A stretch of 64,000 bases of DNA from Lumbricus rubellus (Eukaryota; Annelida; Clitellata; Crassiclitellata; Lumbricidae), in assembly GCA_945859605.1 (NCBI GenBank), contig OX243828.1, positions 23,847,609-23,911,608 of the forward strand, given 5' to 3'. Below are positions 14,901-29,900 of the stretch, one piece after another; position 1 is the first letter of the stretch; each line of letters opens with the position of its first letter. The translations under genes and the position numbers were made by a program. Below the pieces are notes generated by a model. The model made no database searches. It saw only the letters and a list, made by a program, of their open reading frames with translations, and was not told the DNA's origin.

Positions 14901-17900
14901 AACCCTTTCGTTACGGCGCACATACCCAGGCGCCGTATGGAGGGACTACAAGTCACGGGTTGTAAACCCGTCGCGGCGACGGGTTCCGTAACGAAAGGGT
15001 TAATGGAATGCGAGATAAGGTAACTCATTTACAAACTTTGCCAACAAAACTTACAGACAAAGTCCAGGCGCTCAAGGCACCGGCAAAACTTCTCACAAAG
15101 CCCCGATACTGTTCAAAGAATCTTCGCATTAACCAATACGAGAAAGTACAAATCCAAGAACTGTACTGACCAATTTATATAGCACATTTTCACAAACCAA
15201 CAGCACAGAGCAGTCCATGACCACAAAGCAATTTAATTAGCGCTCAGATAAAATCACTTAACCCTTTAATGCCGAGATGGTAGTAAATAGTATGGGAATC
15301 CTATACCCTCCGGCATTAAAGGGTTAACTGTTATTCAGCTACCAACAGCGGCACTACTGACCAGATAGACTTTCATTCGATGGTGCGACTCTGGATGTCG
15401 GTAAAGGAATCGACCGCAACATTCGAGAAAAGCACAAGCCATTTCGATGTTGTGATGCGTGAAGTCAGTCATCAGCATCTGAAAGTAAACAAGTCAACTA
15501 AGCCATCTTGTATCTGAAAGCGTGCATAGGTAGCCCTACCAATGGGATTTCTAATCCCTTCTGGGTTTCCGTTTGTAACCTACTGTTTTGTATGTGTACT
15601 TCGCAAAAAATGTTTTTGTTATCTTGGTGCAATAAAATTGATGGTTATGATCAGCATTAGCACTCAAACCTATCGCTTATTATAAATGAGATGTCACTTG
15701 ACAGCTCTGAAGGATATTTATGGCTCATTGCCATGTCATCTAAAAATTGGCTGCAGCTTATGCACATTTTTTGGGTACGGTGGTGCAGTGGGTATGTTCG
15801 TCGCCTTGCGGCCGAAGGTTCGAATCCGCCTCAAGCCGCTGCATAGGGACCTTGGGCAAGTCCTCCACTCGCAATTGCTCAGCGCTTCGGCGTGAAACTC
15901 CGATGCAGTGTCCGTGCTGTGGTCGGGAGCACTTCTGAGTAGTAACTTGAAGGGGGCTATAAAAAGTGCATATACATACATTTGTGACGCATTGCTTACA
16001 TTATCCAATGCTCTAAAAAATCTCTGTATTATAATGATGCTAATTACATTAGCTGTTATCTCAGAAATAACAAAATTCCAATTGAACAAAATACAAATTT
16101 ATCTGTTGCAAATGCTTACATCTATGCAAAAACTAAAAAACGATCAGTAAAAATAATTAATTAATCAATAATCGGTCGCAAAATTTATAACTACTTGAAA
16201 CACCTGATAAACGAAGATGTACAACAAAAGAAATTACCTTCAAGCAATATAGAGCCTCACTTTTGGTGTACATGTTGAACTTGACAAGTTCACCTAAAAA
16301 ACAAACAAGTACTGTAACAGACAGCAAAACACTAGACAAAAAATTTCCTAAGAATATGACATGGCCTTAACAACACACAAACTGCAGTCAAAATCAGTAC
16401 AGTACTACTCGATGCAATATAACAAAAAACCTACTTAGAAAAACCACAATTAAAAATCAAGTCCTCTTTAGAAACAACAGCAGACAGCAGACACTAAAAT
16501 CTAGGATGACAAAGGTCTCAATTAAATTTATCTCACCGATAAACCGCACTGTTTTTAATTTCGATTCAATGTTGATTTGGTCTTTCTTTCGAACCTGAAA
16601 CACGACAACAACCAAACAAACGAATCAACGCAATGCAAAAAATCCTTGTAAGACACAACACAGTTGTCGCTATATATATTGCTTAACCCTTTACCGACCA
16701 AAGGTCTAGGATTACCAATATTATTTACTACACTTTGGGTGGTAAAGGGTCAATACACAGTCATGCAGAAACTCTGGGTGAAGACTGAAGACACACACAA
16801 AACGAGTTTAAAAGAGTCCAAAAATTCAGTTGTAGTTTGAGCATTACATTTAGGTTACTAAAAAAAGAAAATTTTCAGAGCAGTCCTAAAATCCAGTTGT
16901 TGGAAAATGACAGACACAGATGAGTCAACAATAGAAAACATTGACAATGGATGACTCACATGCCACTTGAAATCTGATTTCAGCATCGACGCAAGGTCCG
17001 TAGCGACGCTCGGCATGCAAGGACTGAGCATTGCGACCAATCGACCGTAAAACGGCAACAAATCGTATCTGAAAAAGATGAATCACTCGCAGGAATAAGC
17101 AGGCATCAGGAACAAATTATTGTAGTAACACTCATTGTGTACCAAGTAGTTCACAATAGATAGTTCTGCTGTTGCAGGTGATCCAATAAATCGAAAAGAG
17201 ACAATTTGTCCAGTCAAAGACAAAGGATTAAGACATCCAAAGACAATGAACTCATTCAAACACAATGCATTCATTCAAAGACATGCATTGATTCAAAAGA
17301 CAATCATTCAAGCAAAGACCATACATTAATTCAAAGACAACGCATTCATTCAAAGAAATGCAATCATTCAAAGACAGCACATTCATTCACAGAACATGAA
17401 TTTATTCAAAGAAATGCATTCATTCACAGACCATGAATTCATTCAAAGAAATGTATTCATTCAAAGACAATGCATTAAATCAGAGGCAATGCATTAATTC
17501 AGAGGCAATGCATTAATTCAAAGACAATGCATTTATTCAAAGACAATGCATTAATTCAAAGACAATGCATTAATTCAAAGACAATGCGTTCATTCACCTT
17601 GTTCGATGCACAAGAAACAGCGCTCGAACCAACTTCCTGCGATTCGTCTTCGTATTAAGATTCATACAGAAATCGATGGCAGCCTACGAAAACAACCAGC
17701 AACAGCTGTACATTGTACAATAAAAAACAATACCACGAATTGAATGACAATTAGTTAATTATCTAGACCCTAACCAAAACACATTGTAAGAAACACTACA
17801 TGGGTGGAGGGGCATGGTGGTGTAGTGGTGGGTTAGGTGCCTTGGAGCTGGAGAGTTATAGGTTTGAATCCACCTCAAGCCGCCACTCGCAATTGCTCAC

Positions 17901-20900
17901 ATGTGCTTCAGCGTGAAACTCTGATGCAGTGTTCGTGCTGTCGTCGGGAGCCCCTATGAGTAGGTAGCAGCCTGAAGGGGCGCTACAGCGAATGCGAGAA
18001 AAATAATAATAATAAAAAATGAGATCACAAGACTCCACTTAAAATTCAACACATGATGGAAAAACAAACACATAGAAATATTTTGCGAAAGATCGGTACT
18101 GACTTTATCGATGAGCTCTCTGTTGACGCAGTTCGGTAGATTGGTGAGATACGTTTCCACCATCGCTTTCATCGACGCACCGATATCACTGTCCTCATCT
18201 GGTTATAAATGAAAACAACAACCTTATCTTATCTTATCGATCAGCTTTCATTCATTGAACAGAATTTCACACAAAGACTGCTGATAAAAACGTCTATGAA
18301 ACCGCGCAAATCGCATCACCATAACACTTACTACTAATATTATCTATAATGACACCCAAAGAAATTTGACCACTCAAATCATACAAATTTAACACTCTCT
18401 TGTTGTTAATATTATTTGCATGATACTTAACGATCACCATAGATACAAAAACAATGGTGGTAAAGAAAAGAACACAATAGATGTATAAACAATGGTGGTA
18501 AAGAAAAGAACACAATAGATGTAGAAACAATGGTGGTAAAGAAAAGAACACAATAGATGCAGAAACAATGGTGATGAGAAAAGAACACAATAGATGCAGA
18601 AACAACATTGGTGGTGAAGAAAAGAACACAATAGATGCAGAAACAATGGTGGTAAAAAAATGACAATAGATGCAGAAACAATAGAGGTACTACAAACCCT
18701 CGACTTCTGCTGTCAGAATGGAGTTGCACTCCTCCTCCAGTTCCTCCTCTTTCTTTGCATCCTTCTTAGCAGTGACCCCACCACCACCACCAACAGCAGC
18801 AGCCTTGCTCTCAGCAGCCTTGCTCTCAGCAGAAACCTTGCTCTCAGCAGCAGCAGCAGCAGCAGCAGCCTTGCTTTCGACTTTGTCTGATGATCCACTT
18901 TCGGAAACCTTGTCCTGAGTGTCCTCATCGATCATCAATTCCAAATCGTCTTCCAGTCCTTCCAAGTCTAAACGAGAATATTTTTGCATAATCAGTATCA
19001 CCATTCACCACCATACATACTCCTCCTCTGATTAGTATGCACTGCAAGAGGCGCTATATAAATTTATAGATACAATCCAATGCACTACACCCATTTAATA
19101 TTTTTTTATTTATCTCACGCATTTATTTTATTATTTTATAAATATTTATTTATTTCTTGCATTTGCTATACTCAGAGGCGCTCCCGACTACAGCGCGGAC
19201 ACTGCATCGAAGTTTCACGCCGAAGCGCATGAGCAAATGCGAGTGAGGAACTTGCTCAAGGTCCTTACGCGGCAGCTTGAGGTGGATTTGAACCTGGAAC
19301 CCTCTGGCTCCAAAGAAAAAAAACGCCACCATCACACCACCACGCCCAACAACATACAGCATTTCCATTCGTTTACCCCCTCCCTATATCTCTTTACCGA
19401 TCCATACTCCTCTCCAAAACCCTTCTTCCATCCATCTTTCCATGCACATGATCACTAACCATGGCTGAGCATCAGTATCAAACAGGACAGTAAATCGTCC
19501 ATCTAATTTACGTCAACAGAGATCGCATAGCTAAAAAGGAACGAAAGCAAGAATGCAGCATGAAAAAAATTGTAAACACATAACGATATATATATTCAAA
19601 CATATATTAAATCTATGCGAGTGTGCGCACACACACACACACAATCTGCTTACCATCGTCGACTACAGAGCTTGGCTCCGCCGCCACAGTTGCAGCCGCT
19701 TGTTCGCTATCTTTGTACAAGATCTAAAACAACAGCAAAGAATTTTGACACAAATGAAGGTAAGTATAGCAAGAGTATAAAATGCATGAAAAGGTGACTA
19801 TAAATTGAAAGTGTAAATTTATTTAACCAGACAGAGAGATCGTGAAGTTCATGTCAAAGGTTTGTTGGGCAAATTATTCCAGGATTAGCCGACCACAGCA
19901 AAACTTCCGTGGTGCTAAATTGAGCAGTTGGACTTCATGGCGCCTTGCATGGCTGCCAACAATTAAATTCGACTTCCATAATAACCTGTGATCATCAGTT
20001 CATTACTGATCATAATCATACCATGTTGTGACAGTTTAAAATTAAACGAACATTTATTATTATTATAATCATCATTGTTGTTACCACCACAGGCTAAGTA
20101 AGTAAGTAATCAGAATTTGCAGATATTTGCAAGACAAGACACCTAAAAACATTGCTTTTAGCCTACCAGCAAGTCTTTCCTCAGTTTTGAAAATAACACA
20201 ACACCAAAAGGTAAGTTCAACATGACCAATAACAAATGAATATTAAATGCAATGATCAGTGCATAAATCTTAACCCTTAGAACCCGACAGGCCGGTTTTC
20301 CGGCCCGTTATCCAAAGCGTTATGGGAGCTCCGCGTTCAAAGGGTTAAATGCGGATTCAAAAGAAGAAAAACCATGTGCAGTGGATAACTTACTCCTGGG
20401 ATGATGGCTTTAAGATCCGGCAGCGTTTCGTAGAACTGTCGAGTGTCTTCATCCTCAAAGACGCCAGAATCTGTACCGTCCATCTGGAACTGTAGCAACC
20501 AGCAAAGTAAATTCATTAGCACGAGTTTATCGAATGTATTGTGACTAGCATGAAAAATGTTTATTGTTAATCAAAACCTTTAAATGTTGCAAATGACACA
20601 ACATAGGCACAGCACACTATACACAGATGTTTATAAATATCAAACTATGTTTATAATTAATATTTCCAAAACCACAAGCCACACAAGCCCCCCAAATACA
20701 CCCATGTGTCTCATGGGTGTATTTTTTGGAGGGGAGCGGGAAGGGTCTTGGGTTCAAAACTCTTAAATATATGACACTTCGCCCGATGACCACTGGAAAG
20801 CCGAAATGGAAACGTCCCTGAAATTGTTTCCTGGCTGCAGCCTTTATCAGATAAGCACAAAGCAGCTAAACCAGATCAATTGTCACAATTTGGCTTGCCT

Positions 20901-23900
20901 AGTGGAATGTCTTCCTTTTTTTATGTGTTCCAAATCATTCCAGATCTATTTCTACATCTCCATAATATTTCCTTAAATCCTGGATTTTTCTTGGGACACT
21001 CACTACTGAATGGTCACTGATCTGTACAAACTCAGCCATAACTTCAGCAAATACCATCATCAAAACATTCACTGGCACCAAGCAGCAAGAAATCTACACA
21101 AGTTTCAGAGGTGTTAGTAACTAATAAATGCACACATTGCACAGGTACATCAAGTAATGGCATAACTAAACCATCCATCCGATCAGTTCAAAATTCAACC
21201 CTCACAATAACTGGTCCATTAAGAATATAAAAATATGAATCTAATCAGTATACATACATCAAGTCCTTTTGTAGGACTGAAAATATCCAATCCGCAGGAC
21301 TCTGGGTCCGGCTTAAGTTCTGCAACAAAAGCACAAATGAACCACATCACTTGTTACAGGAAAAAGCCTTCAAGCAAATCTTTCAAAAAACCTAGACTGA
21401 ACAAAAGCAATCTCTTGGAAAGGATCAAAGGCACTCAGTAGCTTAAAGTTCATAGTCTTTGTAAATGGACAGGTCAACAGAAAGCTACCTAGTACCTGAA
21501 GCTGCAGTGAAAGAGTGCTCAGTTAAAATAGTTACATATCGTATTCATCTTATTTATCGAACTAAAAAGTCTATCTAAGAACTCTGCCTAAGTATATAAT
21601 AAGGTAGCATGAACCTGCCCCAGGCCAGGAAAAAGGTTCCAAGATGGGCTTGCAACACCCACCTGGGGAAAACATGCAACAGAAACAACGGTGAGGAATT
21701 CACTCAATAAGTACATAGACGAGTGGAATAAGTGCATTGCCTGATGTGCAGACCTGCGTAGAGAAGAACTAAGTAACTAAGTAAAGTCTCTTACCTTCTT
21801 CAGGGAGATGTGGGAGATCTTCATCCAGCAGGTCCTAAAAATCATCGAAAGTCAAATTAAACATCAGTCATTTTTTTCTGCTTAATTAAGAAAACAAAAG
21901 TTTTCCATTACAAAAGAGCGAATTCATTTACAGACCGAAGAAGAACTGATGACGTACCATCACGCTACTCTTCAGTAAGCAAAAGTAACTTATTCTTTAT
22001 TGCAAATGCATAATGGGACACAAAACATCATTCATTATAATACATTGAAGTAATAATTGGCAATAAACGATGTAAATTAAATCATAAGATGAGTGAATTT
22101 CAGAAATATCAGCGTAAAAAAGTCATCTGTATAGCATCCTTGTCCAGCAAACTCACAGCCATCATGGTCGCGTTCTGCAACAGCTTCTGAAAACTCTGCT
22201 GTGCTGCCTCGTATTTCTCTTTCCTTTCAGCGCTCAATTCGCCCTTTGTCTGCAAGTAAACGAGTCAGAAATCAACAACACATAATTAGTGACATTACCC
22301 ACAATATGACAAATGCATTCTGAAGCAACACTAAGTACTCCACCTGATTTATACCTTAATAGGACTTAATAACAATTTACTTAACTCATCAAATACGATA
22401 ATAAGACACAAGCCAAACAGGTTTCACATTATTCATTCAATCTATGGACTTAAATAATGTCCCTTCAACAAAGCTAGTCATGAGCACTCCCAGCCCAGCC
22501 ACAGCAAATAAAAAAGACCATGTAAGATCTATGAAACAAAGTTTGATTGGTCAGATGTAATAAATTACTAATTAATAACTGATTTGCAGCTGTTGTTTAT
22601 GGATGAGACAGCCAAGTATTTTAAAGTAAATCTTGCTTTCCGAATGATTTAAACTGTTTACGAAAGTACCAAACAACACACAAATTAAAATTCCGTAATT
22701 GTGCCCCAAGACAGCAATAAATAATAAATTAGGTTTTCTTACTAAGGAAGTGCCCATTTTTTAACCAAAAGTAAACATTTTGTTGGCCAATCTGACAAAC
22801 TACTGTTAAATTGCAAAGGAGCATTAATTAATTAAAAGTCTAGTTAAATCAAAATTGCACGATATTTATACAGCATCCATTCAATGAACAATTTGCCAGT
22901 TTACTCTACAATTCTTAATTTTAATTGAGATGACAGAACAAGTAATGCACAACATACTTGCAGTACTCGTCGGTTCTGCTTCTCCATGTTGCGCACTTCC
23001 TTGCAGTCTAGCACCAAATGTTTGCACAGCGAGTTGTTGTACTCTCTGAGCAAATTGCGACAGGCTTTCTGACGCTCACTCGGTAAAAACTAAAGAGGTA
23101 ACAACACATTCAAAACAGATGACAAATTATTTATATTTGATTTGGTATGCACCATGAGTAATCAAATGCTAATAGAAGGTAGGCCTACCTAATAAAAGGT
23201 AAATGACCTTGTCCAACACACACCTTTTGTTCTTTATGCGCATTGTAGTATGGTCTCTTAATTGATCAATTACTTTATCAGAAGCATAAATTATACAGAG
23301 TATTCCAGAAGCCAATGATGTTATGATTTACCTGACTGCGGGGAATTTCGAGACCGTGAGTTTCAGCAAGAACCCTAAAAAAATAAATGTGCACAACTTG
23401 AAGATAACATTCACAGCTACTATGGCAGACAAAAATGTGGCAACACAAACAAGTTTCACAATCTGCATTTGTTAACTACTCAACTATTATGCTGTATAAA
23501 CACAAGGACATCTACATGTGAGCTTTTGCACATCACCTGTCAAGCTTTAATGAAAAGATTATTTGCTTACCAGTGGCTTCAATAAAAAGGATTGATTGAT
23601 TGATCTACCATGTCACAATCATTGCCCATTGCAAGTAATTAACCCCATAATTTTGAAAAACAACAGGCACAAACAATTCTCAACATATGCCAAGATTAAA
23701 ACTCAACCAAAAATGATAATCGCAATTGCTCAGTGCTTCGGCGTGAAACTCCGATGCAGTGTCCGCTCTGCATTCGGGAGCACCTCTGAGTAGTGAGAGC
23801 TTGAAGAGGCGCTATAACAAGTGCACATACAAACAAACAATCAATTGAAACGCGCAGACTGGTTCCATGCAGACCAATTCTAACCTGATTCTGCGTGGCA

Positions 23901-26900
23901 TGAGACCAGCGTAGTCGTCTCCGCAGTGTTTACAAAAGCTGATGATGATCGTTAGATTGTTGTGTTCGTCTCGATCGTTAATCGTTAACAACGTCAGCTG
24001 ATTGGCGAGGATCGGCAGTCCCTCCTTCTCCGTAAATACGCCGACTGCCACGAGATCGGCAAACAGCCTCAGGTCGACCCGGAGCTTGCTCGGATTCGGT
24101 ACCTAGCGACATAGAAATATTCTTCTTCTTTGTTAATTCAAACTGACCAGAATGTAGTAAGATCACATATTAAAGCTAGCATTAACATATATGATAACGA
24201 GTTTAACATTTTTATTTCTCGCATTTCCTATAGCACCCCTTCCGACACTCTACTCGGAGGCGCTCCCGACTACAGCGGGGACACTACATCGGAGTCTCAC
24301 GCCAAAATGCACGAGCAATTGCGAGTGAAGGACTTGCTCAGGCTCCAGGCCACTGAATCCACCACTAAACCACCCCTACGCTCCACAACAGGGGTTGAAT
24401 TTAACTGTATGGCAACCATCTGCCATGCTGCTTATTTAAACAATGCCACCTAGCGAATGAAAGGTTGAGTAAACCATATGGGCTGGCAGGTATTAAACCG
24501 ATGCCCTACTAAACTTTGCGCAAGTGTCATAGCCAGCCACAATATTACGCAAAAGAACCCACTTGAAGCACATAGAGAAATAAAAAGGATACTGCACATA
24601 ATTCTCGAAGCAACATTGAAATTTGAATTTCAATTAACGAAAGGCAATTTATCTGCAGTAAGCTATGACAGAGCATAACTACATCAACAACTCAAACAAA
24701 ATATGTAATTAATAAGTACTGATAATTTAAAATTTATCAACTGGCTATGACGACAATAAAATTTGACAATAGGAAGGTTATCCACTACTACAATGCGGGG
24801 TCCCTCAAATGTGGAATGACCTCCCCCCCTGCAACTCGCAGCAGGATTCTGGTACTGAATTCACCTGCATAGCTTCGATGCTTGAAGACGCTTTCCCTTT
24901 TCACAAGCCTGTCACGCTGAGAGCAATTCTGAATAGCCCTGCTGGGAGAAGTGCTTTACAAATATTCATAATTATTTATTAATTAAATATTTATTTATTC
25001 ACCTGGTCACCTGGTGCCGTCAGCTTCTGGAGCTCTGGCGAAAGCCTTGGTGTATTCTCTCCAACGTCTCCTCTCTCTAGTCGCCTCTCGTAGCTCCTCC
25101 AGTCTCATGCCAGACTTTTCCTGTACCTCATCCAACCATTTCTTCCTAGGTCTTCCGCATCTTCTCCTTCCCTCACCGCATGCCGTCATCAGCTCCTTTT
25201 CCAGACCGTTAGATCTCATCACATGGCCAAAGTAGCTCAATTTTCTCCAAGTTGCTGTTTGCTGCAGTGTCTCCTCCCTCTCTATTCCAAGCTCCTCACG
25301 CACCGATTCGTTAGTTCTCTTCTCCGTCCATGAAATCCTTAGCATCTTTCTCCAAATCCACATCTCACACGCGTTGATTTTCTTTTCCATATCCCGTGTC
25401 TTTGTCCATGTCTCACATCCATATAGGACCACTGGGAAGATCAGTGCTCTTACCAGTCTTTTCTTTGTTTCCCTGCTCACGTATTTATCCTTCCAAATCT
25501 TTTCCAGACCGTTCATTGTCGTTTTCCCCATTATTACCCTCCTCCTTATTTCCATATCACTTCTTCCCTCCTTCTCTATCATAGATCCCAGGAATGTGAA
25601 GCTCGATACTACCTCTATCGTTTCTCCATCCACCTCAAAGTTTTTGTATGTTGCAGTTGTCATAACCTTTGTTTTCTTTACATTGAAGTATAGTCCCGCC
25701 TTTTCGCTTTCCTTCCTGACTCTTCTTATTAACTCGCAAAAATAAATGGCTACTGGGGATGAGCACAGTGTCGAGTCGGGAGATTCAGGTTCTAATGAAG
25801 CCACAGGACCAAAGCCGAAAGGACGTCCAGCGGCGGATATGACCAGGAAGCAAAGACTTGACATGAGCTGTAAAAAAGCTATGAAAGTATTTATTAATGT
25901 TTATATTTATTAGCCACAGTCCAACACCGCGCCTCTGTCTGCCCTTTACTGTGGAACGGCCTTCCTGCTGTTATTCGTGCTCAGAATTTGTCTGGAGGCT
26001 TTACTTTTTCTGCCAGGTGTCTTAAGATTTTTCTTTTTCCAGTGCCTCTGTTTAGGTTGTACTGTGAGAGGCGCTTTATAAGTCCAAAAATAGAATAGAA
26101 TATTAGATCAGATTAGAAGGGTCAAACTTATTTAATTCAATTTTACCCATTACATACATATTATGTAGCACCATTAAACGGTTCTTTCCTACCTTGTCGT
26201 CCTTTTTCGTCAGTAGCACCTTGTGCCAGTTCTCCATCAATGACGACGCGAAATCAGCGTAGCGTTGATACATCAGAGAGCAGATCGTCACAGAGCAGTT
26301 GATATCAGACATCTTCAACTTCGCTTCCACGATAGCAGCTGCCTGCGCACCACAAAAACTTAACCCTTTACCGACTAGAGCGTATGTTTGTATGTGCACT
26401 TGTTATAGCGCCCCTTCAAGCTCTCTACTCAGAGGCGCAGAGACTGCTAAGCGAACACTGAATCGGAGTTTCACGCTGAAGCGCATAGCAATTGCAAGTG
26501 AAGGACTTGCCCAAGGTCCCTACGAGATGACTTGAGGTGGATTCGAACCTGTAACCGTTCGGTTCCAAGGCAAAGAACAAACCCACTACACCACAGCGCC
26601 CCACGAGAGTGTAGTAAATGGCATGAGAAAACCTATACCCTTGGTCAGTAAAAGGTTAAAACAAAGACTAAATGAAGCAGACACTGAAGTTTATGTCATC
26701 ATTTCGTAACCACCAGTTCAGATCGGAAGCAAATTCAGACACAAAAACAATAAATTGGCCGGGAGCACCTCTGAGTAGCTCTCTTGAAAAAAGGCGCTAT
26801 ATAAATTCTCGGAACGAATGAATGAATGAACTTCAAACACAAAATGTCAACAACAAAAAATACTTGGAAGAGCTCACCACTTCGCCAACATATTTGGTTA

Positions 26901-29900
26901 AATTCAGCGAGCATAAGTCTTTAATCAAGGAATCCTTCTGGCTTTCTGTAAGCGTTTTCTACAATTACAAGACACTCTTCTCTTAGCGAAATGTCTCAAA
27001 GGCAACATTTAAACGACCTAATCTGTACAACACCATTATCGAAACAACAACTTTGGTTGTCTCTATGAGCAAAACTGCATTTACAAATCATAATCACCAA
27101 TCATAATCACTAACCATAATCACAAATCATAATCACTAACCAACATCACAATCACAAATCTTAATCACAAATCATAATCACTAACCATAATCACTAATAA
27201 TAATCACTAACCATAATCACTAATCCTAATCACAAATGCTAATCGTTCATCATAATCACTAATCATAGTCACTAATCCTAATTACAAATCCTAATCACTA
27301 ACCATAATCACTAACCAAAATCACAATCACAAATCTTAATCACTAATCATAATCACAAATTATAATCATTAATCACAATAACTAATCACAAATCATAATC
27401 AAAAATAGTAGTCACAAATCATAATCAAACATCATAATCATCTGTACAGACCCAGCCACGACCCACAATGTCACAAAGAAATAAAACAATAAAGCTAAAA
27501 ACACAGGCCAAAAAAGGTGCTGAACGCCAAGATAAAGTCAGCATCATAGTTTCTTCAAAAATATAGCGATAGTCAAAAACAACATAATTTACAAACACAA
27601 CCTCTTACCAATTTTTTAACGAATGCAGTGTTCTTTTTCAGACTAGAATCGAGTTTGAAGAAAAACGACTCGTCGGGACGATTTTCTAAAAAGAAAACGA
27701 AAAAGGCACTCAAATATTCCGTAAGAAATTTCATCTAGAATCAAAGAGTCAATAGGATATATACACACAGAACATGTGGGCGCAGTGGTGTAGTGGTGGC
27801 GTCGTTGCCTTGGAGCCAGAAGGTTTGAGGTTCGAATCCACCCTCAAGCCACCGCGTACGGACCTTGGGCAAGTCCTTCACTCGCAATTGCTCAGCGCTT
27901 CGGTGTGAAACTCAGATGCAGTGTCAACTCTGCATTCGGGAGTGCCTTTGAGTAGAGAGAGAGCTTGAAGGGGCACTATAACAAGTGCACATACAAACAA
28001 ACAAAAAGATACATACATACACAAAGGCACGAAAATCGATGATCACAAACTAAAGCAATAGCACAATCCTAATAAAACTATCGATAAATGAAACGCAATA
28101 TCATCGCGGCAAGAAAAATGAACGCCTGGATTAAAAGAGATGCTGAACGTATATATATTTTTTTTTAGAATTTTATATAGCGCCTCTTCAAAATAGGCTA
28201 CTCAGAAGCGTTTCCGGTCCAACTACGGCTAAATGAGACAGTTTATAGGTTCTTAAGCAATGGTGCACACCTGCAGCTTTCAAGTTTTGGTCTCGCAAGG
28301 CAGCCTTGAATTCAATTCTTTCTCTCGCTTCTTTGGAAAACTCTTCCAGACATTTCTGAAAATAAAAAAAATTAAAAAAATCAATTAACATGACATCTAA
28401 AATCCTGTATATAAAAAAATACAACAGAATATTGTAGTAATATTTTCTGGCATGAAACTATTTCAAAGCGTAAAATGAGAAGCTTTATGAAAGCTCCACC
28501 ATGTGGGACGTGGTGGTGTAAGGGTAGGTTCGATGCCTTGGAGTCGGAAGGTTGCGGGTTCGAATCCACCTCAAGCCACTGTGTAGGGACCCTGGGCAAG
28601 TCCTTCATTCAAAACTGCTCATGCGCTGTGACATGAAATTCTTAATCAGTGTCCACGCTGTAGCTGGGAGCGCCTCTGAGTAGAATTCTTGAACGGGTGC
28701 TATAACAAATGTTTATGTATGCATACATACCATTGTCGTATACATGTTTAAATACTTTAATGGGAATCTGCATTAGTATCTCAATCACTTTTAGTACACG
28801 TTCATCGGCAAAGACTTTTAGATTTTGCTAAAGCCTCTAAGTGGAAAAAATTCTGATACTGAATATCTATACATACCAGTTCCTCCTCTTTTATCCTTTG
28901 CAATTCTTCCTCCTCAAGACGCTGAAAAGAAAAGAAATCAAAACTTGTTTTAATTTCGCCAGATATCCATGTAAACTAAAGTCACACTTCACAATCATAT
29001 CTGGCTTTAGGTAATCGTAATCATGAATTTATAAAGCACCACTCCAAGAGAAACTCCTCGGAGGCGTTCACCACTTGACAGCACCCAACAACAATCAGAC
29101 AGAATGGTTTTGAAACACTTGCAGAAAAGGGGCAGAGAAAGACAAAGAAGTTCATTACGGAGATTGCCAGGTAACTTATTCCTGAAAAATGGACCGATGC
29201 CTATACCAAAGCTTTTGGTTGGATATTTTTTTATGAGACACCAACCAAAACAAAATCATCTAGCATGCATGTAGTGCCTATGAAACAGACCAATATAAAT
29301 TTCAATTTAAAACACTGATGAAGCATAAACAGTCATAATTCATAAAAATTTAGATTGTATATGTTCTTAAATGAAATTTTTCAACAGAAAATAATAATAA
29401 TAGTGAACCTCAACAAAGAATGGGTGCTGTTCCAGACGTTTTTTACGGTTCTTAATTAATGTTTAAGTAGTCCCTCAGGGATCTTAATTATGTACCTTTG
29501 GGAATAATAACGATAATAATAATAATGTTGAACCTCAACGACAAATAGCAAATAAGTGCCATTCCAGACATTTTTATTCTGTTCTTAATTAATCTCCAAG
29601 TCCCTTAGGGATCATTTATGGACCTCGGGGCATTAAAACAATAACAATAATAATGATAACAAATAAAATTCGAACGCACACAAAGTACCTTTCTTTCCTC
29701 TTCTTTCCTCAGATTCTCCTCCTCTTGGAGTCTCTCCTCCTCCGCCTGCCGCTTCAGTTCATCCTCCTTGTTCCGATTCTGTTCCGCCTCCCGTCTCCAC
29801 TGCTCCTCCAGCTCCAACGCAGACTTGCCTTTGTCTTTCAGCTCTCGATTCGGAATTCCCCTGTCTCGATCGGAAAACCCAGACTTCTTCTCCTTCGGCG

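Noticed and set aside
18427..18729. Phe/Leu/His-rich ORFs over the minisatellite in UPF2 intron 16
   Set aside because: Open only because the 40-bp unit lacks stops; not conserved in UPF2.
25014..25745. Plus-strand ORFs opposite the LINE
   Set aside because: Shadows of the minus-strand reverse-transcriptase frame.
27065..27445. CRISPR-like spaced repeats
   Set aside because: Units are degenerate and contiguous with no unique spacers, in an animal intron; ordinary minisatellite.
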